From the NCBI GenBank assembly GCA_028282185.1, contig JANQIJ010000134.1, positions 1 to 5,622 on the forward strand: DNA of 5,622 bases, written 5' to 3'. The notes below the pieces were generated by a model. It was not told where the DNA came from and made no database searches. It saw only the letters and a program-made list of their open reading frames with translations. Source of the DNA: Rhodospirillales bacterium (GTDB taxonomy: Bacteria > Pseudomonadota > Alphaproteobacteria > Rhodospirillales > Casp-alpha2). Shown piece by piece: positions 1 through 5,603 of the stretch (its first letter is position 1; every line of letters starts with the position of its first letter). A program made the position numbers and the translations under genes.

Positions 1-687
1 ATCGTCCGGCGCCTCAATCAGGTCATGGCGGCCAGGGATGCGGGTCCGTCCCAAAGTCAGGCCATTGCAAGCAACGCACCATCTCAACGGTCAACGCCCA
101 ACACCACAACCAAACCCAAGGCCAGCGATTTCGATAGCGCGATTTGGTTGCTTTCGACAGGTACCGGTGACGACAAAGGTCTCGCGCCCGCGAACAGCGG
201 CACGCACAAACCGCCGCCGGTTCCAGGATACAAGAGTGACTTTTTCAAACAAAGAAGACCTCCCGGAGAGTGGAGCAAGCAAAACGATTCGTTTTCCAAG
301 CTTCCAGATGTCACAGATGCCGAGCGCCGCGCCTACATGGAAATCTTCGCTGCCGAGGGCGGGGGACAACTCGACCCTGCGAACGGCGCAGCCGCCGGTA
401 TCACACGAACGACCATGAATGACCTGATCGACAAGGGTTTTCTGAAAGGCGTTTCGAAAGGCACCGCGCCCGTAAACTTAACTGGAGAGGACCGTGCGAA
501 GGTCTATCGGGCCTATTCCGACTTCGCGCTCAAGGACGTGGGCGGCCGGGGTGCCAAGGCCTATCGTGAAATCGGCGATCCCGAGGCGGCAGCGGTCCTG
601 GGCGATACCTTGATCCGCCATGGCCGGAACGAACACGCGCGGTTCGATCACTTCCGGTTCCAGAAGGCACGCCAAAAATCGCCGTGA
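1..687 (+). CDS. GH108-like peptidoglycan hydrolase domain protein, 5' end outside window
   Basis: The frame is open to the left edge (codons before the ATG at 25 read IVRRLNQV), and no clear ribosome binding site precedes that ATG. The true start is therefore probably upstream and this is a C-terminal part. Numbering from the ATG at 25 (220 aa), residues 1-95 are a Pro/Ser/Thr/Lys-rich linker with no visible fold. Residues ~96-210 form a compact domain: a helix ending in FAAEGGG with Glu111, then AAAGITRTTM (123-131), an LTGEDRAKVYRAY helix (152-164), and DTLIRHG (194-200). This order matches the GH108/TtsA-type lysozyme fold, whose catalytic Glu sits in an EGG motif followed by a GIT motif and a late D-T-x-x-x-x-G motif. 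The Gly-Gly after Glu111 is kept, but the usual DPGG loop is changed to LDPANGAAA. The likely role is muramidase activity on peptidoglycan, perhaps as the last domain of a secreted or injected multidomain protein. The family call is motif-based; activity is inferred. The 3' end overlaps the convergent gene by 40 bp. Confidence 0.6.
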   Translation: MVRRLNQVMAARDAGPSQSQAIASNAPSQRSTPNTTTKPKASDFDSAIWLLSTGTGDDKGLAPANSGTHKPPPVPGYKSDFFKQRRPPGEWSKQNDSFSKLPDVTDAERRAYMEIFAAEGGGQLDPANGAAAGITRTTMNDLIDKGFLKGVSKGTAPVNLTGEDRAKVYRAYSDFALKDVGGRGAKAYREIGDPEAAAVLGDTLIRHGRNEHARFDHFRFQKARQKSP

Positions 688-1268
688 TCGGTGGGATCGA
701 AGTGCACATAGAGGACCCGCCATTTGTTTCCGTCCTTCCGAAGGACGTGGGTGAAATCCACGTCGTAACGGTCCCTTTCCACCAGAGGGCATCCCTCCCC
801 CATCTCCTTTCTCGGGTCGTCACGGGTCCGCGTGAGGCAACCGCTGTCTGGACTGCGGCCCCACCATTCGGTGAGTACGGCCAAATCGCCCGGCCGCCAT
901 TTGGGGGATGGATGCTCTTTTTTGACCCAGGCTCCGACGTTGCCTGTCCATGAGGGGATGTCGTTTGCAGTCAGCGGCTTTTGGTCGATAACCCGCGCTT
1001 CGAAGACACTGAACCGGCCAATGCCAATATCCACCCCCTCCGCCATGTAGGTCGGGGCGTGGCCGACAGCCTGGCAAAGGTCGGGGCGGCTCCACTTGAT
1101 GCAGGCTCTATACGTAAGGATAGCGCAGATTGGAGTCTCCGGCGTCCCTACACAGCCATCCGAAGGCGCAGGAGTAAACGGCAGGGTCTTGAAACCGGTG
1201 TCGGCCGGAACCGGAGCCGAAAGGATCACGAGCGCCACAACCAATGGAATGGACAAATACCCCTTCAT
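648..1268 (-). CDS. Exported cysteine-containing hypothetical protein
   Basis: This encodes 206 aa from the ATG at 1268. I chose that start because it begins a clean signal peptide (MKGYLSIPLVVALVILSA, likely cleaved after VPA near residue 22); the longer frame from 1334 would put 22 polar residues in front of it. The mature protein is soluble-looking with six cysteines (39, 48, 56, 65, 144, 160), an even number that fits disulfides in the periplasm. A conserved-looking block is GCVGTPETPICAI...ACIKW...DLCQAVG (38-69). The C-terminal half alternates Trp/Tyr-rich strands (EWWG, YDVDFTHVLRKDGNKWRVLYVHF), a pattern also seen in small NTF2-like or inhibitor-like folds, but no family is recognised. 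No Shine-Dalgarno is visible; a promoter-like pair lies directly upstream and could give a leaderless mRNA. The gene converges on and overlaps the GH108-like gene, so a periplasmic partner or inhibitor of that enzyme is possible. That role is inference only. Confidence 0.7.
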   Translation of the reverse strand: MKGYLSIPLVVALVILSAPVPADTGFKTLPFTPAPSDGCVGTPETPICAILTYRACIKWSRPDLCQAVGHAPTYMAEGVDIGIGRFSVFEARVIDQKPLTANDIPSWTGNVGAWVKKEHPSPKWRPGDLAVLTEWWGRSPDSGCLTRTRDDPRKEMGEGCPLVERDRYDVDFTHVLRKDGNKWRVLYVHFDPTDHGDFWRAFWNRK

Positions 1269-1275
1269 GCTTTGA

Positions 1276-1303
1276 ATTGTAGAGTGGCGTATGGCGGGAT
1301 CAA
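1276..1303 (-). promoter_or_regulatory. Candidate promoter giving a leaderless mRNA for the exported protein
   Basis: On the minus strand, TTGATC (1303-1298) and TACAAT (1281-1276) are separated by 16 bp. The -10 element is 5 of 6 to consensus and the -35 is 4 of 6. The -10 ends only 7 nt before the ATG at 1268, so transcription would start at or within a base or so of the start codon. This agrees with the absence of a Shine-Dalgarno sequence. It is a sequence match only. Confidence 0.35.
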
Positions 1304-1380
1304 GGCGGATGTTGGCCAAGGCGCCTTCGACCACACCGTACCATGCTGCGAACAGATCAGCGGGCGCCCGCGTTTATTAT

Positions 1381-1531
1381 TTCCCTGCTTTCGAACGAAA
1401 AATTCCCTGTTCTCAAGGTTAGGGAATTGATAGTGATAAATTTGGTTCCCAGCGCCCTTCATAGCCGAAGATTCATTAATCAGACGTGGAAATCATAAAT
1501 TTTCCCTGCACTTTCCCTATAGTTCAGGGAA
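1381..1531. repeat. Cluster of TTCCCT(G) inverted repeats
   Basis: Six copies of TTCCCT, in both orientations, fall within 151 bp: 1381, 1403, 1502 and 1513 forward, with reverse copies ending the arms at 1421-1426 and 1526-1531. Two pairs form perfect inverted repeats. AATTCCCT (1401-1408) faces AGGGAATT (1421-1428) over a 12-nt spacer, and TTCCCTG (1502-1508) faces CAGGGAA (1525-1531) over 16 nt. The stretch between them is AT-rich and lacks a credible reading frame. Similar GGGAA/TTCCC-rich stretches are, from memory, common beside mobile-element remnants in alphaproteobacteria, so this may be an insertion-sequence scar. No transposase is present here. Protein-binding operators are an alternative. 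Confidence 0.5.
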
Positions 1532-1602
1532 CCCGTGCCAGAGACTTCTTCACACCCGACTGCCCCCACCGCCATTCCTCACCAGTGAAAACGCCGGTTC
1601 GC

Positions 1603-1620
1603 AAGTCTCTTCTGAGACTT
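1603..1620. repeat. Perfect 7-bp hairpin
   Basis: AAGTCTC (1603-1609) and GAGACTT (1614-1620) form a perfect 7-bp stem with a TTCT tetraloop. No T-run of terminator type follows on either strand. The core GTCTCT recurs at 1655-1660 and 1712-1717 within CGTCTCTC, so the hairpin belongs to a stretch with a small repeated motif. Function is unknown. Confidence 0.4.
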
Positions 1621-1813
1621 TCCGATAATTCAAAGGCTTAGCCCCCTATTGGGCGTCTCTCTTGGCGGGAATTTCGGCCGACCTGGCGTTTCTGGGGCGA
1701 TTTCGGGGAAACGTCTCTCCAGGCCCGTTTTTCGGTGCGCATGAGGATGGTCGTAACCATCGTTTCCGTTTGACTTCCGCATAAATGTTCTTTTAACGAA
1801 TAGGACAGGTGCG

Positions 1814-1848
1814 CCCGCATCTCGCCGGAGTAATCCGAGCGGGTTTTT
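1814..1848 (+). terminator. Possible intrinsic terminator
   Basis: CCCG (1814-1817) plus CTCG (1821-1824) pair with CGAG (1836-1839) plus CGGG (1840-1843). This gives an 8-bp stem with a 3-nt bulge and an 11-nt loop, followed at once by TTTTT (1844-1848). The form fits a plus-strand terminator. No plus-strand gene lies close upstream, so it may be a relic or end a short untranslated transcript. Confidence 0.3.
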
Positions 1849-1865
1849 GGATACGTTCTGATCCG

Positions 1866-1895
1866 TTGACAGGCGCCCCCCCTCGATCCCATGTT
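1866..1895 (+). promoter_or_regulatory. Weak candidate promoter for the 1930 gene
   Basis: A consensus TTGACA (1866-1871) is followed after 18 bp by CATGTT (1890-1895), only 3 of 6 to the -10 consensus. An alternative is TTGACT (1770-1775) with TTTAAC (1792-1797) at 16 bp. Either could serve the broken exported-protein gene and the gene behind it. Confidence 0.2.
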
Positions 1896-1929
1896 CGGTT
1901 TGAGATTTGCCGGGGGCCACGATACATCC

Positions 1930-2656
1930 ATGACACGATTTCTATTTCTGGCATCTGTAATGGCGCTTCTGGCCTGGCCGCCCGCGCATGGAGCCGTCGG
2001 GAACACCAAAGACGCGCCCAACCAAGAAACACCGGCGTTCCAAGTCTACGAAATCTCCGGCATTCGCATGAAAATTCCGGTGGGGTATTTGCGGGACTTC
2101 GAATGACTGCCTGATAGAGAAATCCGCATCAAAAACAAACTTGGGCAAAGCATACAACTGCATGCCCAAACACCTGATGTTATGCCACCTTCTCTTGAAT
2201 TGCTTAGTCGATTGAAACAGCCCCAGGCCTCACCTGAACATTTGAGCATCCATGCAAAATCCATTTTCTCGCACTTGAGAGAAGATTATTACGAGAAGCA
2301 CATGCGCGAACTTGTTGAAGCCGGAGAATGTTCGGCGCAAAAAGCAGGTGATCGCTGCCCGGATTCGAGAAGGTTTTTTTACCCAAGACCACGAAACTTT
2401 TTACACCGGACAGGGTAATCACTTCGTGTACTGCAGCAAAAAAATGGGCCTAACCATCGTTCCGCATTGCCAAATAAGCCGCATTCTATTTGATGGTTTG
2501 GTCATAGATATTCGTTTTGATCGGCGTGTATTGGAATTTACCAATCCTATTTGGAACCTAATTTACGAGCGCGTCTGTTCCTGGATCGATTTCCCGGCGG
2601 ATCGATCCTTTGCCGTCAACCGCTGCCGGGACCTGGGCATCATGCCTGCCAAATAA
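1930..2656 (+). pseudogene. Exported hypothetical protein, broken by a stop and a frameshift
   Basis: The ATG at 1930 opens a signal peptide (MTRFLFLASVMALLAW, cleavage near AHGA). Coding sense then runs in one frame through KIPVGYLRDFE to a TGA at 2104. The same frame continues with plausible protein (LPDREIRIKNKLGQSIQL ... EDYYEKHMRELVEAGECSAQK) until about 2340, where the next frame takes over (QVIAARIREGFF ... FVYCSKKMGLTIVPHC ... WIDFPAD) and stops at 2656. Reading TGA as a former TGG (Trp) and removing one A from the AAAAA run at 2339-2343 restores a single protein of about 241 aa. The C-terminal part has a Cys pair (FVYC, PHC) and a strand-rich stretch followed by a Trp-containing helix. 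I do not recognise the family. It is periplasmic by its signal peptide and sits 46 bp before the 2703 gene, as an operon partner would. Sequencing error is the main alternative explanation for the lesions. Confidence 0.7.
2339..2343 (+). other. Poly-A run at the probable frameshift
   Basis: Five A residues in GCGCAAAAAGC mark where the left frame (GECSAQK) and the right frame (QVIAARI) join most smoothly. One extra A in a former run of four explains the shift. The run also resembles a slippery site (C AAA AAG), but the direction needed is +1 and an upstream stop also exists, so plain mutation is more likely. Confidence 0.4.
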
Positions 2657-2689
2657 TTCGACCTCTCCCTAAATCCACTAAACCTAAAG

Positions 2690-2695
2690 AAAGGA
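2690..2695 (+). promoter_or_regulatory. Ribosome binding site of the 2703 gene
   Basis: AAAGGA lies 7 nt before the ATG at 2703. It is the clearest Shine-Dalgarno in the left half and fixes this start. Confidence 0.6.
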
Positions 2696-2702
2696 TGTTC
2701 CC

Positions 2703-3341
2703 ATGCCGGAGCAAACCACCACCCCTGCGCGCCATCAGAAGATTCTGGATGCCGCAAGCAACCATCTCGACCGCGGCGACGTCCGCGCCTATTGGAAAAC
2801 CCTGGAACAAATCAGTCCTGCTTATGCCAAGATTGCGGGTCAGGTCGCCGGCAACGAAGGCCCCATCGGCACTGGTGCACGTGAACGGCTTCAAGACGCC
2901 GCCGAAGAAGCCCGTGGAAAACGCTTCACCGAAACTGAAATGGACAAGATCGAAACGGGCATTGCTCAAAAGGACCGAGACATCAGACAAATCAATCTGG
3001 ATGAAACTGGCAAAGCGAATGTGTCCTTACGAGAAACCGCTCAATATCATGCGGAAGAATTTGGGGAGCAGGTCACTTGGAACCATTCTGTCCGATCCGA
3101 AAGAGGGGTCGGCGACAGGGACAAGCCGCAGGCGCGGTGGTTTCCGGAGGACTATTCCGCCGCTTCGCGCGGGACAAGGGCCGCCTCGGTGTGCTCCGTA
3201 CCCTGGTTTATTGCGCCTGAGTCTCCCGATGTCGCCGCCGCCAGCGCCTGTTCCAGGCCCGCCACGCGTCGTTCCAATTCCGCGACGCGGTCTTCGGCGG
3301 CCTCGAACCGTTTGGATAAGGCGGAGACCGCCCGCGTATAG
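2703..3341 (+). CDS. Helical N-terminal domain protein, probably truncated at its 3' end
   Basis: The frame encodes 212 aa but has two parts. Residues 1 to about 123 (ending SLRETAQYHAEEFGEQ, to ~3071) look like real protein: charged and mostly helical, with an amphipathic start (RHQKILDAASNHLDRGDVRAYWKTLEQ), a Gly-containing turn (GNEGPIGTGARERL), and a second helical half (TETEMDKIETGIAQKDRDIRQ). There is no signal peptide or membrane segment. From about residue 124 the composition changes to Arg/Ser/Ala-rich, and from 3152 on the frame is exactly antisense to the DUF3325-like gene. The natural C-terminus therefore seems lost, and the present stop at 3341 is accidental. The neighbourhood suggests this domain could once have led a longer multidomain protein, perhaps with a wall-hydrolase end like the one at 1-687; I cannot show that from sequence alone. 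The partner upstream is the broken exported-protein gene. Confidence 0.5.
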   Translation: MPEQTTTPARHQKILDAASNHLDRGDVRAYWKTLEQISPAYAKIAGQVAGNEGPIGTGARERLQDAAEEARGKRFTETEMDKIETGIAQKDRDIRQINLDETGKANVSLRETAQYHAEEFGEQVTWNHSVRSERGVGDRDKPQARWFPEDYSAASRGTRAASVCSVPWFIAPESPDVAAASACSRPATRRSNSATRSSAASNRLDKAETARV

Positions 3342-3682
3342 GCACGGAGCCGCGCCCAGGACATGGAGACCCGCTCGGCGGCCGCGCGGTTGACCCTGAG
3401 CAACATGTTCCCGGCTCTGGTCCATTGCCGGGGGGAAACGGCCACCATGCCCCAGCCGATCACCGTGATGGCGGCGAACCAAATCGTAAAAGCGGACCAG
3501 TTACCCAGATATCCCAAAACGATGCCGGGCAAGAAAAGGATCAGGCTGGCCGCCCAGGGCGACCGTCCCCGGACGGGCTCGGGCCGATCGAACGCGCGCC
3601 GGCGCTTGGGGTCCGTCGCCATGAGATAAGCAACGGCCCCAGCGCTGACCAGGACGGCGGTGAGGGTCAAACCCAAGGTCAT
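3152..3682 (-). CDS. DUF3325-like membrane protein with coiled-coil tail
   Basis: This encodes 176 aa from the ATG at 3682, which overlaps the stop of the PepSY gene as ATGA (3679-3682), so translational coupling is likely. That start is preferred over an in-frame ATG at 3742 because it opens directly into a membrane helix. Three hydrophobic segments lie at about 2-22, 43-60 and 63-83, with a basic loop DPKRRRAF between the first two. This size, order and position after a PepSY protein fit the DUF3325 family found in siderophore-uptake operons. Unlike the usual ~100-residue family member, this one carries about 90 extra residues: a basic helical stretch (88-116), a heptad-like coiled coil (about 117-150: FEAAEDRVAELERRVAGLEQAL), and a short polar tail. 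The tail probably faces the cytoplasm and may mediate oligomerisation. The family call is by pattern and context; its biochemical role is unknown. Confidence 0.6.
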   Translation of the reverse strand: MTLGLTLTAVLVSAGAVAYLMATDPKRRRAFDRPEPVRGRSPWAASLILFLPGIVLGYLGNWSAFTIWFAAITVIGWGMVAVSPRQWTRAGNMLLRVNRAAAERVSMSWARLRAYTRAVSALSKRFEAAEDRVAELERRVAGLEQALAAATSGDSGAINQGTEHTEAALVPREAAE

Positions 3683-5268
3683 TCGGCGGGCTCCGGCCGC
3701 AGGTCGGCCGGTTGGGCGTTCCCACGGCCCGTCGCATACCAAAGACCCGCCCCCATCAGGAGGAAAGCCATGTCGATTGCGATGACGGCGCCCGTGGCCG
3801 GACCGCCGGACCCGATCCAGGCCGCGCCGCCGGTCGCCATGCGGATCACCGGCAGCAGCAGACAGCCGGCGGCCAGCAACCGGCAGAACGTGCGGCCCAG
3901 GCGCTTACTCTCGCGGAGCGCCAGGCCGATCAAAATGCCGAGGGCCGCACCGATAAGGAACCCGGCCCCGGTCCACCATGCGGCGTCGCCGGCGTATCGG
4001 GCCAGGAAAAAGGCATGGGCGGAGGCGACCATGGCGAAGGGCAGGCCATAGCCCACGGTGACCACGGCGACCCCGAAGTTGCGCCAAAGGGCGTCTTCCC
4101 CGCGCCGCTTCACCCAAAGCCGCAGGCCCGAAAGGATCACGAAGCACATGGCGCCCCCCAGCCCGACCCAGACCGATTTGGACAGAACCCCGGCGAAGGA
4201 CCCGAAATGCAGGGGGAACACCAATTCTACAAGCGTGCCGCCGACGGAGGCTTGCTTGCCGATCAACGGCTTCTCACCCATGAACGCGCCGCTGGCCCCG
4301 TCATAAACCATGTTGACGGGCATCATCTCGCCGTCTTGCGCGTCATGGGACGTCTGAATGACCGCATCGGCCCGGCCGTAGTTCATGACCGTCATGGCGT
4401 TCACCGGGCCGCCGGCCCGCTTGGCCGCATCGGCGATGACCGCGTTCAAGTCCGTCGAGGGGACAGGGCGATGATCCTCCTGTTTGGGGGCGGCCAACAG
4501 CGTTTCGATCATTTTTTCCCGGTCCCCGCCGAAGGCGACCATGGCCATCATCGGCAGACCGATGCTGATCGCGAAGCTGAGGAACGAGCCGGTGAAGCCC
4601 AATAGAAAGGTGAACGGCAGGGACCAACTGGCGGCCAGGACATGACGGTCCCGGGACGAGACCAGGCGCGCCCCCGGCCGTTCGGCGACGAACAGGTCGC
4701 GGATCACATGGCGATGCATTAGCAAACCCGTGACCCCCGCCGCCATGGTCAGGAGCCCCAGAATGCCCGTGACGATGAGGCCCCAGGGCCGGGGCATGTA
4801 GAGCTGCACATGGACATCGACGAGAAATTCCGAAAGGGCGCTGCCCTCGAACCAATGGGGATTGTCCGAGGAGAACCCCTCTTCCTTAAGACGATAGGCG
4901 CCGGTCTCCCGGTCGATGATCATCATCCGGCCCAGGTCCCCCAGCTCGCCGGTTTTCGGATTCACGGCGTGGACATGGGGGAAGACCCGCAGGTGGCCGT
5001 CGATGGTCGGGCGGATCTGGACTTCTTTCAAATACCCCTTGCCCATGGGAAACAGCGCGTCCCGCACCTTGGCGTCAACGCCGGGGATGCCCGACAGGCT
5101 GTGCTCTTCCCCCGTCCCGCCCAGCGACCAGGTTTCGATCTCGTCGGCGAAAACGACCACGGTGCCGGTGATGACGACGGCATAGAGCAACAGGCCTAGA
5201 ATTACCCCGGACCAGCCGTGCACGGCGGTGAGCCGCTTGACCTGCGTTTGCGACAGGGAGTCCAGCAT
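3679..5268 (-). CDS. PepSY-associated transmembrane protein, siderophore-reductase type (PiuB/FoxB-like)
   Basis: This encodes 529 aa of normal family length. The protein opens with LTAVHGWSGVILGLLLYAVVI (13-33), the typical first helix of the PepSY_TM family. It continues with a periplasmic region (43-150), helices at about 161-184 and 212-246 joined by MHRHVIRDLF, a second periplasmic region with a PepSY-like stretch (270-350), and FPLHFGSFAG (351-360) leading into the helix at 364-386. Three or four more helices follow at about 399-423, 431-451, 460-477 and 494-514. Histidines 17, 153, 209 and 354 sit at membrane edges where this family keeps them; in FoxB-type reductases such residues bind haem. 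The expected function is inner-membrane reduction and release of iron from ferric siderophores. The start lies 1 bp after the preceding stop (TGA-G-ATG) and the stop overlaps the next start, so the gene is the middle of a coupled operon. Exact siderophore specificity cannot be read here. Confidence 0.85.
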   Translation of the reverse strand: MLDSLSQTQVKRLTAVHGWSGVILGLLLYAVVITGTVVVFADEIETWSLGGTGEEHSLSGIPGVDAKVRDALFPMGKGYLKEVQIRPTIDGHLRVFPHVHAVNPKTGELGDLGRMMIIDRETGAYRLKEEGFSSDNPHWFEGSALSEFLVDVHVQLYMPRPWGLIVTGILGLLTMAAGVTGLLMHRHVIRDLFVAERPGARLVSSRDRHVLAASWSLPFTFLLGFTGSFLSFAISIGLPMMAMVAFGGDREKMIETLLAAPKQEDHRPVPSTDLNAVIADAAKRAGGPVNAMTVMNYGRADAVIQTSHDAQDGEMMPVNMVYDGASGAFMGEKPLIGKQASVGGTLVELVFPLHFGSFAGVLSKSVWVGLGGAMCFVILSGLRLWVKRRGEDALWRNFGVAVVTVGYGLPFAMVASAHAFFLARYAGDAAWWTGAGFLIGAALGILIGLALRESKRLGRTFCRLLAAGCLLLPVIRMATGGAAWIGSGGPATGAVIAIDMAFLLMGAGLWYATGRGNAQPADLRPEPAE

Positions 5269-5269
5269 C

Positions 5270-5539
5270 TCACCCGCCCCCCATGAAGGCGGAAGCCACG
5301 ATCATGATCTGAACAACGACCGCGCCCAGAATGACCACCGTGCCGCGAAGCAGGTTTTCTTCCAGGCAGGCATAAACGAAGGCGAGGGCCCAGAACAACG
5401 GCGCGAAGAACAGGGGAAGGGTAATGTTGTCGACCCCGCCCGCCCCCGGCGGCACCCAAACCGGCATGGCGGCCATGAACAGGAACGCGACCGACAAGGC
5501 GCCGGGGCCGGCCAGCAGCCATGGCATATATGGCAGCAT
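5270..5539 (-). CDS. Small three-helix membrane protein of the iron operon
   Basis: This encodes 89 aa with hydrophobic segments at about 7-28, 39-59 and 66-86 and a conserved-looking loop, GGVDNITLPLFFAPLFW (34-50). It is the first gene of the operon in this window. Its position and size resemble the small membrane proteins (DUF3649-like and similar) that precede PepSY reductase genes in siderophore loci, but I cannot assign it firmly to one family. The start at 5539 has no Shine-Dalgarno; a second ATG at 5527 would shorten it by four residues and has none either. A missing ribosome binding site together with the leader inverted repeat may mean weak or controlled translation. Confidence 0.6.
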   Translation of the reverse strand: MLPYMPWLLAGPGALSVAFLFMAAMPVWVPPGAGGVDNITLPLFFAPLFWALAFVYACLEENLLRGTVVILGAVVVQIMIVASAFMGGG

Positions 5540-5541
5540 GC

Positions 5542-5598
5542 TACAGAGGAGCCGGCCAGCCGAGGCTGCGACGCCACGGACTTGCTCTTGCCTCTGTA
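5542..5598 (-). repeat. Inverted repeat flanking the operon leader
   Basis: TACAGAGG (5542-5549) and CCTCTGTA (5591-5598) are perfect 8-bp inverted arms separated by 41 bp. One arm touches the candidate -10 and the other ends 2 nt before the ATG at 5539. A smaller imperfect stem, CAGC...GCTG (5557-5568), lies between them. It could be an operator or, if transcription starts upstream, a leader stem that hides the start codon. Confidence 0.4.
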
Positions 5599-5603
5599 TT
5601 ATA
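5598..5603 (-). promoter_or_regulatory. Candidate -10 element of the iron operon
   Basis: A perfect TATAAT lies on the minus strand (5603-5598), about 58 bp before the ATG at 5539. The matching -35 would fall at or beyond the window edge, so the promoter cannot be confirmed. I see no convincing Fur box in the visible 80 bp. Confidence 0.35.

Larger units (their letters stand above)
1532..1929. other. Intergenic stretch without a credible gene
   Basis: Together with 1269-1531 this makes about 660 bp between two start codons that point away from each other. I see no tRNA or small RNA gene I can defend. Minus-strand open frames here (for example 1630-1920 and 1638-2021) have no ribosome binding site, are Arg/Pro-rich, and look like accidental readings of GC-rich DNA. 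Visible elements are the hairpin at 1603, repeated CGTCTCTC at 1654 and 1712, a terminator-like stem at 1814-1848, and two weak promoter-like pairs (TTGACT at 1770; TTGACA at 1866). Confidence 0.5.

Noticed and set aside
1360..1371. Perfect 12-bp palindrome GCGGGCGCCCGC
   Set aside because: It is notable but short and pure GC in a GC-rich genome; with no neighbouring gene end or known site sequence I cannot assign a role.
1265..1462. 65-codon minus-strand frame across the TTCCCTG cluster
   Set aside because: Its NREFF/RKQGN residues are simply the repeat motif translated.
1381..1531. CRISPR array
   Set aside because: The repeats are 6-8 bp, irregularly spaced and in both orientations; there are no uniform repeat or spacer lengths and no cas genes.
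1638..2021. Minus-strand frames in the intergenic stretch (also 1630-1920)
   Set aside because: No ribosome binding site, and the sequence is unlike a folded protein; part lies opposite the signal peptide of the 1930 gene.
2104..2106. TGA as selenocysteine or programmed readthrough
   Set aside because: There is no Sec-insertion structure or selenoprotein family signal, and a separate frameshift follows, so gene decay is simpler.
3092..3112. Hairpin CCGATCC/GGGTCGG as terminator of the iron operon
   Set aside because: The stem has a mismatch on the minus-strand RNA and no U-run follows.
2551..3393. 280-codon plus-strand open frame
   Set aside because: It overlaps the end of the broken gene, the 2703 gene in another frame, and the antisense of the operon. 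Its Pro/Arg-rich product has no protein-like order.
3712..4605. 297-codon plus-strand open frame
   Set aside because: It lies wholly opposite the PepSY protein, is rich in Gly/Arg/His/Pro, and has no ribosome binding site; it is an antisense reading of a GC-rich gene.
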